DNA of 64,000 nt, taken from the NCBI GenBank assembly GCA_951828515.1, contig OX639992.1:3884217-3948216 (forward strand), in the 5' to 3' direction. Below the pieces are notes generated by a model, which saw only the letters and a program-made list of their open reading frames with translations, was not told the origin of the DNA and did not search any database. Positions 7,599 to 17,028 of this stretch are shown one piece after another (the first letter of the stretch is position 1; every line of letters starts with the position of its first letter). Origin of the DNA: an uncultured Poribacteria bacterium. GTDB taxonomy: Bacteria; Poribacteria; WGA-4E; WGA-3G. Position numbers and translations under genes: made by a program.

Positions 7599-9299
7599 AT
7601 GATGTTCGTATGTCCGAAACCTACCACTCATCTACATAAATTCCAGCAAGGCAACCGGATGTACGTCGCTGACCTGAGCCAATGTCTTGTGTTGGAAATT
7701 GATGACATTGTCTGGGAGATTCTGGATCTGTGTCCATCCTTTTCAAGTGAAGAGATCATAGAGCGGCTTGGGAGAAAATATGACAGGGAGTTCGTCATTG
7801 CGGCATTAGATTCGCTGGCGACAATGGAGCAGCAAGGACTTCTTTTTTCAAATCTTGAAAACCGTTCACGGGCGTTAGAGACAGAAACTCCTCGGAAATT
7901 GAAGATCCTTGTCTTGCAAAGGAGTCCTTACGCGGCTGACATCACACTGGCAGCTGGAGGGGTGTCAGTGGCACATCATAATCTCATTAAATCTCTGGAA
8001 GCTTATGCGTCTCTTGACGTGGTAGGTGATCGCGATGAAAGGTTTAATGGGAGTGTACAAGGTATCAGGTTCCCAGTCAACGATAAATCTGCTCTTTTAA
8101 AGTTGATGGGTCGCAATTATGATGGCGTGCTGTTGGATAGTCATCTAAACGATAGGGCTCTTTCTCTCCTACATTGTATTAATGCCCCGTTTGTTGTTCC
8201 GATTCATGCTGCGAGGGGCCACAATAGCGATTGCATTAACACAGGGCTACTCTGGTACGCAGCGATGCGCCCTTATGATGCCTTTCTGGTTCCAACGAAC
8301 TCAGTGCGGGACCTGTATGCTCGGTTTGTCTCTGACAAGGATATTTTTCATACCATACCGTGGGGGGTTGACCATAACAAATTTCATCCATTGGACAAAC
8401 AGGAAGCCAGAAATGAAGTTGCGAAGATGCTCCACGCGCCTCAAATTGCTTCTTCACCGGTTGTTGGTTTCTTCTCAAGATTTCAGCCAGAGAAGGGTGC
8501 CGGGATTTACATAGAAATCGCAAAACGTCTCCCAAACACCTGTTTTCTGATGACTGCGCCGACACTCAATTTCTACGAACATCAGCAACTCCCTCCGAAT
8601 CTGATTTGCGCCCCACAACAACCCAGGGAGCAACTGGCACGACTGATAAATGCTTTTGATGTTTACTGCTTTCCATCAATGGTGGGTGAAGAAACGTTTG
8701 GGCTCGCGCTCTTAGAGGCGATGGCTTGTGGGATACCGCCAGTTGTGCCCCATCTTGATGGACTTCCTGAGGTTGTCGGCGATGCAGGAATTGTTGTGCC
8801 AGCACAGGCTTATGAGGATGAGATTGGGAGTTTCGCTGGAACGGTTTCACCGAAGGCAATGGCGGATGCGGTCAATACCCTTCTCACCGATGAGAAGGCA
8901 AGATTGGCATTGGGACAGAAGGCGAGAGAGAGGGCCCTGACTTTTACGTGGGATAAAACCGCACAGAATGTTATTGCCCTGTTTAGAAGACTGAAAGGAA
9001 TCCAGCAGTTAGAGAACGGATATAAACGGCATTTTGCTATCTCTTTCGCCCCGTATCTTAACAACAGGCGAAGACAGATTGAAAATCGAGCGATATTGAA
9101 CAACATTACCCTCCAAAAGGAGAGACCGCTCATGTGGGATCGCTATGCACAATCCATAGCGGAGGGACTGTCATTGACATTGCTTAGAAGACACACCCGA
9201 CATGAAGTCGAAGCCGTTTTACATCATTTATATGGTCAGGAGAGAGCCGAAGTGATTCTCGAAAAGGTCTTTGGTTTTGAAGAGGCTGTAAACCGATAG
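7599..9299 (+). CDS. GT4 glycosyltransferase with PqqD/RRE-like N-terminus, EX7E intact
   Basis: A 566-residue protein; GAGGAGG precedes the ATG at 7599. Residues about 12-85 resemble the PqqD/RiPP-recognition fold. The pattern is a short strand (MYVADLSQ), a second strand (VLEIDDIVWEIL), then helices ending in MEQQGLLF. Residues about 92-460 are a GT-B glycosyltransferase of family GT4: a VSVAHHN acceptor-side glycine loop, GFFSRFQPEKG, and GEETFGLALLEAMACG carrying an intact EX7E motif. A C-terminal helical piece of about 100 residues, with RRHTRHEVEAVL, is shared with the other three glycosyltransferases here. It probably glycosylates the Cys-rich peptide in the cytoplasm before export, guided by the leader (inference). 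The gene is 12 bp from the next. Confidence 0.82.
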   Translation: MMFVCPKPTTHLHKFQQGNRMYVADLSQCLVLEIDDIVWEILDLCPSFSSEEIIERLGRKYDREFVIAALDSLATMEQQGLLFSNLENRSRALETETPRKLKILVLQRSPYAADITLAAGGVSVAHHNLIKSLEAYASLDVVGDRDERFNGSVQGIRFPVNDKSALLKLMGRNYDGVLLDSHLNDRALSLLHCINAPFVVPIHAARGHNSDCINTGLLWYAAMRPYDAFLVPTNSVRDLYARFVSDKDIFHTIPWGVDHNKFHPLDKQEARNEVAKMLHAPQIASSPVVGFFSRFQPEKGAGIYIEIAKRLPNTCFLMTAPTLNFYEHQQLPPNLICAPQQPREQLARLINAFDVYCFPSMVGEETFGLALLEAMACGIPPVVPHLDGLPEVVGDAGIVVPAQAYEDEIGSFAGTVSPKAMADAVNTLLTDEKARLALGQKARERALTFTWDKTAQNVIALFRRLKGIQQLENGYKRHFAISFAPYLNNRRRQIENRAILNNITLQKERPLMWDRYAQSIAEGLSLTLLRRHTRHEVEAVLHHLYGQERAEVILEKVFGFEEAVNR

Positions 9300-9311
9300 A
9301 GGTAAGTTAAA

Positions 9312-10967
9312 ATGATCCAATTTCCTCGTAATTTGCATAACCTTCATCAATTCAAACGTAATGGTCAGCAATTTGTTGCCGATCTGGATGCGGGTGTTGT
9401 TGTTCCGGTGACTGAAGTTGTCTGTGATGTCTTGAATGTCTGTGGCACCTCAGAGACAGATGCCATTATTGAAACCCTTGCTGATAAATATGGTTCCCGT
9501 TTTAAGATTCTTGAGGCACTCGCTTTTCTCACTAAACTTTCGGAAATGGGGATACTGTTTTCGTCGGATCCATCTGATATTGAAACACCTCAGCGTAATG
9601 AGCGACCGAAAATCTATGTGACACCGGGTGTTTTCGAGAGCAGAGAAACGACCCCTTTCTTATTGAGCATCGCAAATCACAGTCTGATAACAGTGTTGGC
9701 ACAGCATGCGGATGTTTATCTTGCACTGCCTGAAACGGTCAACAATCAGGAAGTTGAAGAGAATTTACAGGTTCAAGGTGTTCAACCGATTTTCTTTAGA
9801 GACAATCGCACATTTTCACCAGCAAAGTTTATTCCGAAGGACTGCGATGGCATCCTCGCTTTAACGCCACTTACCGTAGGCGAACAGGTTTTCCTAAAAT
9901 TTAACACAATTCCGGTTGTCCTCCGTCTGTCTAACGCCGCTTTGATGCGTCATGCAGCGAGAAACAGATCTCTTGAGAGGTGTGCAGCGTTGAGAGATTT
10001 CGATGCCTTTGCGTGTGATGCCTCGTGGACACAGGACTTCTTTTCAGATTTCGTTCCGGATATGCGTGTTTTTCATCATATCCCTTATGGTGTTGATACG
10101 TCTTTTTTCAAACCGATGGATAAAATGAAATGTAAGCACCAGTTGTCTCAAGCACTCGGGAATGAAGAAATTTTGCAGAAACCGTTGGTGGGAGTTGTAC
10201 CAGGACTGAATCCACACGAAACGCTTCGCTTTTTGCGAAAATTACGGTCTGCAAACCCTGATCTTAACTACCTTGTTATTCATTCCAGCCTGATGGATGA
10301 TTTCACAGATGATGGTTGCGTCAACTTCTTTAATATTGCGTCTCAGCAAGACAAAGAGGCGAGTCCTTTCATCTTTAATGCTTTAGACGCATTGGTGTTT
10401 CCGACAATTCTCGGTGCATCACCGCTACTCCTACTTGAGATAGTGGCATGTGGTATTCCAACGGTTATTTGGGGGCATTCCGTCCCTAAAGAGATGTCAG
10501 GTGCTTGCCGATTCGTTCAAGTTGCCCCAAGTCTTTTTGACCCAGTTCAACTACCGGTCAAATCAATATCGCAGGAACTGAAATTTCTCTTTGAAAACCC
10601 TGACGAGCAGAGACGTTTAGGGCAGAAGGGATTAAAAGCCGTTTCAACTTACACATGGGAAGCAGCCATCCAACGAATCCTCAACTTATTTAGAGATCTT
10701 CGCAGTCGTCCGGTGCGCCAATCTAATCCTGCGAAACATCGATTGTTGTTTAAGAAACATTACAATTTGGTATCTGGTGGAATTGAGTCAGAAGCATTGG
10801 AATTATCAAAGGTCCCAAGTTTGGGACGACCTTCTCCGGTTGATGTGGAGCGGGGAATTGCCATGACCCTGCTGGAGGAACATACACCGATGGAGGTTAG
10901 AACTGTACTTCAGTCCATTTGTCAGGAACCCGAACGTGCCGAAAAAATCTTAGAAAATCTTATTTGA
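9312..10967 (+). CDS. GT4-like protein with RRE-like N-terminus, first EX7E Glu missing
   Basis: A 551-residue paralogue of the preceding gene with the same layout: a PqqD/RRE-like domain at about residues 12-85 (QQFVADLDAG to LSEMGILF), a GT-B fold, and a C-terminal helical piece with EEHTPMEVRTVL. In the catalytic segment, GASPLLLLEIVACG keeps the second Glu of EX7E, but a Gly stands where the first Glu should be. The N-terminal acceptor loop is also diverged. It may be a non-catalytic partner of the first enzyme, or use an altered mechanism. The same intact/altered pairing occurs in the second locus (33311 with 31600). The start is ATG 9312 after a GAGG site, 12 bp downstream of the previous stop, so the genes are probably one transcript. 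Confidence 0.8.
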   Translation: MIQFPRNLHNLHQFKRNGQQFVADLDAGVVVPVTEVVCDVLNVCGTSETDAIIETLADKYGSRFKILEALAFLTKLSEMGILFSSDPSDIETPQRNERPKIYVTPGVFESRETTPFLLSIANHSLITVLAQHADVYLALPETVNNQEVEENLQVQGVQPIFFRDNRTFSPAKFIPKDCDGILALTPLTVGEQVFLKFNTIPVVLRLSNAALMRHAARNRSLERCAALRDFDAFACDASWTQDFFSDFVPDMRVFHHIPYGVDTSFFKPMDKMKCKHQLSQALGNEEILQKPLVGVVPGLNPHETLRFLRKLRSANPDLNYLVIHSSLMDDFTDDGCVNFFNIASQQDKEASPFIFNALDALVFPTILGASPLLLLEIVACGIPTVIWGHSVPKEMSGACRFVQVAPSLFDPVQLPVKSISQELKFLFENPDEQRRLGQKGLKAVSTYTWEAAIQRILNLFRDLRSRPVRQSNPAKHRLLFKKHYNLVSGGIESEALELSKVPSLGRPSPVDVERGIAMTLLEEHTPMEVRTVLQSICQEPERAEKILENLI

Positions 10968-11000
10968 AATTGGGGTTTATAGACAGGTCGCAAATTTAAC

Positions 11001-12140
11001 ATGATGCTAAGTTATCAAAATCTATCTATTGTTCTTCTTCTACTCTTTTGTCTGTATGCGACTTATACAGACTTACGAGAAAGAAAAATCAAGAATTATT
11101 GTAGCTACGGTGCCATTTACGCTGGGATTCTATGTCACGTTATCTCCGTCTTGTCAGGGAATAGTCCACTTTTAGGCAGTATAGCGACGCTTCTGGGAGG
11201 TTTCTGCATTGTTCTCGCACTTTATTGGTTCGGTATCTTCGCCGCTGGAGATGCTAAACTCGTTTGGGGTGCATCGCTGCTGATGCCGGTAGGGTTATTG
11301 GGAGAAGCAAACGCGTTCGATCAGTACACACCGATCACCCTCATTATCAATATGTTCGCGCCTTACTGCCTGATTCTTGTAGTGTATCTCTTCATCAAGA
11401 CGAGGCTACAACAGAAATGGCAGGCTTTTATACTCATCTTTCAACAAGAAGACTTTCGTAAACAGATTTTTGAAATGGTATTCGGTCTCATTTTTCTGCT
11501 TGGGCTGCGGCAGCTTGTCACACTCTCACTGGGCGGGTTAGGGATTGAAACGGGGTTTTGGTATCAGTTATTGATCGTGCTGTCTTTGTATTTTACCCTC
11601 AGTTACTATGTAGCAAAATACGGTCTGGAGAAGTTCCGTAACTCTGTTGTCTGTGTAGTGCTAATTGGGTTGATGATCGTCACAACACCTTGGACGCTGA
11701 GTGCTTGGGCGGCATCTTATATCCCATTTTTGAAGATATACCTTGTTTATATTCTTATCTTCTTCTTTGGTAGAAATTTCATTTATAATTTGGATAGCAT
11801 GGTGTTGGGTCGAGAGATAGACATCTCTGATTTAAGAGAGGGAATGGTACCTGCTGAACAGATTGTTAAAACTGAAGGGGACGATGGAGAAGTAACTTAT
11901 AGTAAGGAAGGTTTCGCGCTCCCGAATGTGTTTAACTCGAATATTATTCTTGGGACGTTGCCGGGCGGTGTCTCGAAAGAGAAGGCGGCGGAATTGAAAC
12001 AACTATCAGAGGAGGGCAAATTTGAGGATTTTGAGAACAAAATCCGCATCCAACACTCTTTACGTTTTGCGCCTGTGATCTTTTTAGGTGTTATCTTGAC
12101 TATTCTATGCCGAGGTCCTTTCTTTACGTTTTTTCAGTGA
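11001..12140 (+). CDS. A24-family (prepilin / class III signal) peptidase
   Basis: A 379-residue membrane protein with many hydrophobic helices. It carries both catalytic aspartates of the A24 family: Asp24 in the YTDLRERKIKN segment and Asp84 in FAAGDAKL (GxGD-type, with Ala-Gly-Asp). No N-terminal zinc/methylase domain is present, so it is the short type, as in TadV or the archaeal PibD/EppA enzymes. After the core comes a conserved block, LREGMVPAEQIV, then a soluble part and a last helix with LRFAPVIFLGVILT. Both recall the C-terminal ends of archaeal A24 peptidases. No pilin, ATPase or secretin genes are nearby. The likely substrate is therefore the Cys-rich peptide with its KEDG leader site. 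It is 33 bp after the second glycosyltransferase. Confidence 0.87.
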   Translation: MMLSYQNLSIVLLLLFCLYATYTDLRERKIKNYCSYGAIYAGILCHVISVLSGNSPLLGSIATLLGGFCIVLALYWFGIFAAGDAKLVWGASLLMPVGLLGEANAFDQYTPITLIINMFAPYCLILVVYLFIKTRLQQKWQAFILIFQQEDFRKQIFEMVFGLIFLLGLRQLVTLSLGGLGIETGFWYQLLIVLSLYFTLSYYVAKYGLEKFRNSVVCVVLIGLMIVTTPWTLSAWAASYIPFLKIYLVYILIFFFGRNFIYNLDSMVLGREIDISDLREGMVPAEQIVKTEGDDGEVTYSKEGFALPNVFNSNIILGTLPGGVSKEKAAELKQLSEEGKFEDFENKIRIQHSLRFAPVIFLGVILTILCRGPFFTFFQ

Positions 12141-12268
12141 GTAGATGTTCTTTCATGAGGAATCATCAGAAGGGTTTTCCGGTTTCAGCGATATTATTAA
12201 CACGATTCAGAGAAGAATAAATAGCACAAGGCGTTATTCACATGAAAAAATGAAAAAGGAGTTATAGC

Positions 12269-12577
12269 ATGTCGAGATCGAGAATTTTTTATATTTTCAC
12301 AATGCGTGAGAAAAAGAAAAAGAAGGATTTGAAGAAATTCCTTGAAACGCAATGGCTTCCAGTTCTACGAAATGCCCCCGGCTGCTTAGAGGTTGAACTG
12401 CTGGATACCTATCAAGATCGAGCTGGATATTGTGTGTCAGAACTTTGGGAAAATAGGGAGGTACACCTCAAAAGCACGGCGAAGTTGTGGCGTGAGACCC
12501 ATACGGATCTCCAGCAAAAAGTTACGGATTACGCCACGATTGAATTTCTCTGGAATTGTATGATTTTAGACGTTTAA
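12269..12577 (+). CDS. ABM-type dimeric alpha/beta-barrel protein (putative)
   Basis: A 102-residue protein with AAGGAG before the ATG. The sequence APGCLEVELLDT, then SELWENREVHLKSTAKLW, follows the antibiotic-biosynthesis-monooxygenase (ABM) fold: a strand, an Asp/Tyr-rich turn, a W-x-N/S helix and a final strand. Members are small cofactor-free oxygenases, heme-degrading enzymes or simple dimers with no known reaction. It is the last plus-strand gene of this block and is about 130 bp after the A24 gene. It may belong to the peptide locus, but the second locus lacks a counterpart, so that link is weak. Confidence 0.6.
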   Translation: MSRSRIFYIFTMREKKKKKDLKKFLETQWLPVLRNAPGCLEVELLDTYQDRAGYCVSELWENREVHLKSTAKLWRETHTDLQQKVTDYATIEFLWNCMILDV

Positions 12578-12638
12578 GCGTCAGATATATTACGCTACCC
12601 ACAGAAGTCTCAGACAAGATGCGTTTCGCTTTGCTTTG

Positions 12639-13568
12639 TTAACGTTGCGTGCCAAAGTCTCGGGTATCACGGTTTCTGAGGTAACCCAACTGCTTAAGTC
12701 GCCCCCATGTGGTGGCGAGTTTTCTTGCTGCTTCGACTGCAAGTGGGAGACCAGTTTCCGCACCGCCTATACCGACCAAATGATATGCGTTGCCTGATGC
12801 ATCTGAGAATTCCCGTGTTCCGTCCGGCTCATCAAAATGCCACAACGCAACCGTCTTCGCGTCATTTTTGAACTTGTCGTCTGGCATAAAATCTTTTTTG
12901 CCGACATCGTAACGAGCCTCCGTTGAGATGCGAACCTCATCAATATATCCAGTGAAGGAATCCCAAAACCATAGTTTGTTCGGACCAACAGGCACCTCAA
13001 GTATTTTTCCAAACCCTCCAAGCACGAAGTCCAGTGGACGCGAAGGATCGTGTCCGAGAGGTAGATCTTGTTGCATTGTCTTTCCGAAATCATTGACGAT
13101 CATTGTTGTCTGAGGCCCATTTGACTGATAAGCGATGTGGTGCCATTGGTTCGGCGCAAGCGGGATCGGGAAAGATAATCTCTGAGCACCGTCTCCCCCA
13201 GTATAAGCACTCATTAGCAAGATTAGGTCCCCCTTCGGGGGCTCGATATTTCGTATATTAGCCAGATCATTTACGAACGGTTGAAACTCATCGTTCACGA
13301 TAATCATACTCACTTGTTGATGGAGTATCGTCACTAACGTGTTCCCGTTGCTGGGTGGTGTGGTGGGATATATCCATGCTTCGACGGTGAACTCTTCCGT
13401 GCCGTTCGGTAAAAGCCTACCAAAGGTTTTAAAGTCTAATACGGCGTGGTCGTCGCCCCCATCGAGGACTAAATAGTTTCCACCTGCGGGTGAAGCGGGT
13501 GGAAACGCTTTAGCACTCAGCGGAATTAATATAAGTAAAAGACATATGGGGAGGTGTCGGTATATCAT
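12639..13568 (-). CDS. Secreted LamG/concanavalin-like domain protein
   Basis: A 309-residue paralogue of the protein at 3804-4646. The signal peptide (MIYRHLP, a Leu/Ile-rich core, AKA) is followed by NYLVLDG, FTVEAWIYPTTPP, NQWHHIAYQ, TGYIDEVRIS and ALWHFDEPDGT, the usual LamG strand pattern. The C-terminal tail of about 35 residues ends in a Lys/Arg-rich stretch with no known motif. It is predicted to be extracellular and to bind glycans or proteins. GGAG precedes the start. Directly upstream lies the broken sigma gene, so the pair LamG plus sigma/propeller seems to have been copied as a unit (compare 3804-4897). Confidence 0.84.
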   Translation of the reverse strand: MIYRHLPICLLLILIPLSAKAFPPASPAGGNYLVLDGGDDHAVLDFKTFGRLLPNGTEEFTVEAWIYPTTPPSNGNTLVTILHQQVSMIIVNDEFQPFVNDLANIRNIEPPKGDLILLMSAYTGGDGAQRLSFPIPLAPNQWHHIAYQSNGPQTTMIVNDFGKTMQQDLPLGHDPSRPLDFVLGGFGKILEVPVGPNKLWFWDSFTGYIDEVRISTEARYDVGKKDFMPDDKFKNDAKTVALWHFDEPDGTREFSDASGNAYHLVGIGGAETGLPLAVEAARKLATTWGRLKQLGYLRNRDTRDFGTQR

Positions 13569-13779
13569 TTTTTCTCTCCTTTTGATCCGAAATATAGCGT
13601 TTATAAGACGTTCTCTGCATCTCTACCATGGGGACATCCTCCAGGGATCCTGTTAAAGATTTGTTGTCTTGTAACCAAGTATTGCAGAGTCGATTCGTGA
13701 TGACATAAAGCCAGCCAGAAAACTGACTGAGGTCCTTTAACTTTGGGAGGTGCTTGTATACTCGAACAAAGGTGTCCTA

Positions 13780-15019
13780 GTAGTGAGTCAAGTTTCTATT
13801 GACAGTTATTATGAAAAGTGGTATGCTGCGTGTCCCTGTCATAAATCCTTTCAGTTGGAGTCTGTGATGCCAGCGAAACGATACCCTGTTCTTCTTAACT
13901 CAGAGCAACGAGCGTCTCTGATAACTCTGACGACTTCAGGGACGGCCTCTGCGAGAAAACTCACGCACGCCCGGATCTTGTTGAAAGCAGACGCGGGCGA
14001 GTTTGGACCCGCTTTCCTCGATAAAGCGATAAAAGCAGCTCTTGATGTCTCCCTGTCTACTATTCAGCGCGTGCGTAAAACCTTTGTGCTTGAAGGTCTC
14101 GAAGCCGCCCTGCTCCCGAGAAGACCCTCTCAGGGGTCAAGACCAAAAAAGTTTGATGGCGAAAAAGAGGCACATCTCATCGCCTTGGTCTGTTCGGATC
14201 CACCAGAGGGGCATGCCTGCTGGACGCTGCGGCTGTTAGCTGAGAAAATGGTGGAGCTTGAGCATTTTTCAAGTATTTCTCATGAAAGCATCCGACAGGT
14301 GCTAAAAAAAACGAACTGCGTCCGTGGCGCAAGCAGCAGTGGTGTATCCCAGCAGAAGCTTCGGAAGCGTTCGTGACAGCGATGGAAGGCATCTTAGATC
14401 TCTATGAGCGCCCTGAAGACCCGAGGTATCCTGTGGTGTGTGTTGATGAGACGAGTAAACAACACCTTCAGGAAATGCGTCCACCGCTGCCGCTGATGCC
14501 GGGGAAACCTTACCGATATGATCCTGAATATAAACGCAATGGCGTCAGCAATCTGTTTATGATTTTCGCACCCTTTTTCGGGTTTCGACATGTCGAAGTC
14601 ACTGACCAACGCACGAGTCTGGATTTCGCACGTATCTGTCGAGATATCGTCGATGTGCATTTTCCAGACGCAGAAAAGATTCTGCTGGTTTGCGATAATC
14701 TTAATACACACAAGCCAGGTTCGTTGTATAAAGCGTTTGATACCCAAGAGGCTCAGCGGATCGCTGAAAAACTTGAGTTTCACTATACCCCGAAGCACGG
14801 GAGTTGGTTGAACATCGCCGAAATAGAGTTTTCCGTCCTCAGTCGACAGTGTCTTTGTAGGCGTATCCCGGATCAAGAGACCCTCAAACGCGAGGTTCAG
14901 GCATGGAAACCAAACCAGAGAAATCAGCAACGTGCCACGGTCAAGTGGCGGTTTACGACCGACGATGCACGGATCAAACTCAACAAACTATATCCTTCAA
15001 CAGAAGGTTGACACACTAC
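13780..15019 (+). mobile_element. IS630-family insertion sequence
   Basis: A 1240-bp element bounded by TA on both sides (13778-13779 and 15020-15021), the target duplication typical of IS630/Tc1. Its ends, GTAGTGAGTCAAG at left and the complement GTAGTGTGTCAAC at right, form imperfect inverted repeats. Comparison with the intact gene (GTGTCCTGCGTAATCTC) shows exactly where it entered. Confidence 0.9.
13867..15011 (+). CDS. IS630-family transposase, -1 frameshift
   Basis: Two overlapping frames together make about 381 residues. Frame one starts at ATG 13867 (MPAKRYPVLL; an open extension to 13750 lies outside the element). It carries the helix-turn-helix DNA-binding part. A run of eight A at 14304-14311 allows a -1 slip, joining VLKK to NELRPWRKQQW and giving the continuous DDE transposase. 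The catalytic residues are in VCVDETSKQ (first Asp), LLVCDNLNTHK (second Asp) and LNIAEIEFS (Glu). Programmed slippage on A-runs is known in IS630, so the gene is probably functional rather than broken. Without slippage the first frame ends at 14376. Confidence 0.88.
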
Positions 15020-15239
15020 TAGGTAATCTCTTCGGTATGATGAAAATTACCAATCCTCCGCCAAGCCAAAGCGTGGGCACCTTTTTGATGCTTGCGGACT
15101 AATGCAGTGAATGCTTTGCTGTTGCCTGACAAATCTTGTGGATGAGTTGAACATCACCTTCTACTATTAGAATTCTCCATCATGAACAGATTTGGGAAAA
15201 CGTCCATTGTGGGTGCCGCAAATTCCCTAGAGTTGGAAG

Positions 15240-15475
15240 TACAGTGACCTTTCGCTTTCCTCGCAAATAGTATACCAAACACAATAGCAAACCTAAACCC
15301 TTAATTGATTGTTTCTATTAAAGACTGCATTTTTTCACCAAAAACGTGCATAATCTGAAAAAATTGAAAAAATAGTTCAAGTTCAGATTTTTCAAATTCC
15401 CATTGAAATTTCGTTTCTCGCCTACCTCCACTGCTTTCAAGTTTTCCACTGATTTTCGTCATTTTTCAATGAGGA
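15240..15475 (-). repeat. Duplicated promoter region plus phosphohexomutase 3' remnant
   Basis: The minus strand matches 20600-20830: the promoter region with GGTATACT, the 38-bp motif (15318-15355), and then about 100 bp equal to the 3' end of the phosphohexomutase gene (KLES/KLKA...GxKRxTKF). It is a displaced copy fused to a glycosyltransferase remnant at about 15470. Confidence 0.75.
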
Positions 15476-15705
15476 GGTCCTCGTCCGCTAATACCTCCGT
15501 CAAAGCCGTTTCAAGTTGATCATATCTATTTCTTCCCACGCTATATACGCAGGACCGTATCGTCCCTGTGTCCGGTTCATACCGACGACAGAAAATCGGC
15601 GGGAATGGAGTTCCTTCTGTCCTAAAATCCTCAGTTTTTCGCTGAAGACTCTCTTCAAACATTTTGACGAGCTCTCGCGCAGCGTTCTTACTGTCCGAGA
15701 TATCC
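15459..15705 (-). pseudogene. C-terminal remnant of RRE-like glycosyltransferase
   Basis: The frame encodes FCRRYEPDTGTIRS and YSVGRNRYDQLETALTEVLA, matching the C-terminal region of the glycosyltransferase at 31600-33300 (FCRRYNPGSGT, YRLGIHRYDCLQAALIEMLA). After LAD the sequence jumps into the 3' end of a phosphohexomutase (DLLIEK) and stops. The matching upstream half lies at 17022-17245, beyond the CotH gene. Confidence 0.8.
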
Positions 15706-17028
15706 GATATGTGCATCTATCCACTCCAGTCGGTCCTGCAACCATGTTTTCAACTGGTGTACCTCTTGTTCATAGGTGGACGGATTGGATTGAGGATTGC
15801 CGAGAACGCTGACCCCAAGCACTGGCCATCTCTCAAAGTTCCTTGATTGTGCCTTGGATAGATATTCAGCAGTTCGATCAATCTCCTCCAGGAGCTTTGA
15901 AGTCGTAAGTTCATCTTTCCGAAGAGCTCGCCACCTCTTAACGAGTTTTCGTTTGAAGTTTTCGTCTGTTAGTAATCGATCCCACCAAAAGGGGACGGGG
16001 TTTGTATGAATCAACCACCCATCCGTTTCCCAACCGTTATTAAAATATGCATTGCCCATTGATAAGTTGAAATCCCAGATGGGTCCCATTTTCAGTTTGG
16101 TGTTTCTATCTTTGTACATATAGGTGCTGTTCCGGAATCCATCTATGTTTCTGAAAAGTTCATTGATGATGAAATGATCGATAAAAGTATCCGTATGAAT
16201 ATACTCGACATATTCACCGCGATCTGGGGCTTTTAACGACGATTCAAATGCGCTCATATAGTTCCGAATCCACGCTTTTTGGGCAGCGGATATTTGGTTT
16301 CCTTTCGGATATACATGAATCAACCGTGTGCGGTAATCCGTAAGAAAGTACCTGTCATTAAGGTCAATTTTGTCGATTTTCAGGATATAGCCCCCCGTGA
16401 TTTCCGACGGTTTCTCCTGTGTCGACTTCAGCGATTGAATATTGACCCGGTTTTTCCCGCGCTTAATCTTTTCCATCAGTAAGTAAACACCGACATAGTG
16501 CTTTTGTTTAATCTTTGTATCCCCTGAATCATTAAGAAATACTTCGACAAACTTTGTTCTGCTTGTGTACCTACCCATCCGATTACTGAACTCGTACGCC
16601 AGGTAATTCCGCATAAGGGTTTTATCCGAATAGGGACCATTCAAAATCCAGTCGGATTCCGCTGGAAGTTGCAGCAGCGATACATCTTTATCATTGCCAC
16701 TATCGTCCTGAATTTCAAAACCGTACTGCTTTTTCGGAAACGCCTGTGAAGTTTTCCCTCGGACCTCTATACCGATTTTCCCATCGAAATGGACGTGTGG
16801 GCTATTCAAGGCGTTTCTGCCGCCAGATTCATCGTAAATAATCTTCATCCGCGCAGAAATTTTGGGTTCGTCAGAAATCCATTTCCCAAAGGTATCAATA
16901 AGAACAAGCGGTAAAATCGATGTCTTCTCCTTGATGGCAAAGCAACTTGTAGGAATGGATAACAGAACACCGCTCAGAAGCAAAAGTGTGATTTTTTTTA
17001 CAGAGGCATTTATAGTAGATTTTAGCAT
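15688..17028 (-). CDS. CotH-family (spore-coat H kinase-like) secreted protein
   Basis: A 446-residue protein with an N-terminal signal or anchor (lysines, LLLLSGVLLS, then a Cys at about residue 29 that could be a lipobox). The body matches the CotH family, an atypical protein-kinase fold. It has an early VRGKTSQAFPKKQYGFE, DWILNGPYSDKTLMRNYLAYE, GGYILKIDK, and the metal-binding GPIWDFNLSMGN. Family members phosphorylate Ser on coat proteins in Bacillus; others are cell-surface proteins of unknown role. It sits inside a split glycosyltransferase gene: its start overlaps the upstream remnant by a few bases and its end overlaps the downstream remnant. It may modify a secreted protein, possibly one of the nearby peptides (speculative). 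The ribosome-binding site is weak. Confidence 0.82.
   Translation of the reverse strand: MLKSTINASVKKITLLLLSGVLLSIPTSCFAIKEKTSILPLVLIDTFGKWISDEPKISARMKIIYDESGGRNALNSPHVHFDGKIGIEVRGKTSQAFPKKQYGFEIQDDSGNDKDVSLLQLPAESDWILNGPYSDKTLMRNYLAYEFSNRMGRYTSRTKFVEVFLNDSGDTKIKQKHYVGVYLLMEKIKRGKNRVNIQSLKSTQEKPSEITGGYILKIDKIDLNDRYFLTDYRTRLIHVYPKGNQISAAQKAWIRNYMSAFESSLKAPDRGEYVEYIHTDTFIDHFIINELFRNIDGFRNSTYMYKDRNTKLKMGPIWDFNLSMGNAYFNNGWETDGWLIHTNPVPFWWDRLLTDENFKRKLVKRWRALRKDELTTSKLLEEIDRTAEYLSKAQSRNFERWPVLGVSVLGNPQSNPSTYEQEVHQLKTWLQDRLEWIDAHIGYLGQ

Larger units (their letters stand above)
13618..15167 (-). pseudogene. Broken ECF-sigma gene interrupted by IS630 element
   Basis: Two minus-strand pieces, 15022-15167 and 13618-13777, align with the first ~110 codons of the sigma/propeller gene at 17526-20483, including the MESLEEVPM region. 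An IS630-type element splits them at a TA dinucleotide. The start codon is changed to ATA (15165-15167), and a one-base deletion shifts the frame within the first 20 codons. The rest of the gene (sigma region 4, membrane helix, propeller) is gone. Its promoter-like region at 15240-15360 is still similar to that of the intact copy. Confidence 0.85.

Noticed and set aside
11001-12140. A24 gene as evidence for a type IV or Tad pilus locus
   Set aside because: No pilin, ATPase, secretin or TadB/C homologues were found nearby; the only leader-bearing proteins are the Cys-rich peptides.
14373-15011. Second half of the transposase as a separate gene or pseudogene
   Set aside because: A -1 slip on the A8 run restores one continuous IS630 transposase, so the two frames were combined.
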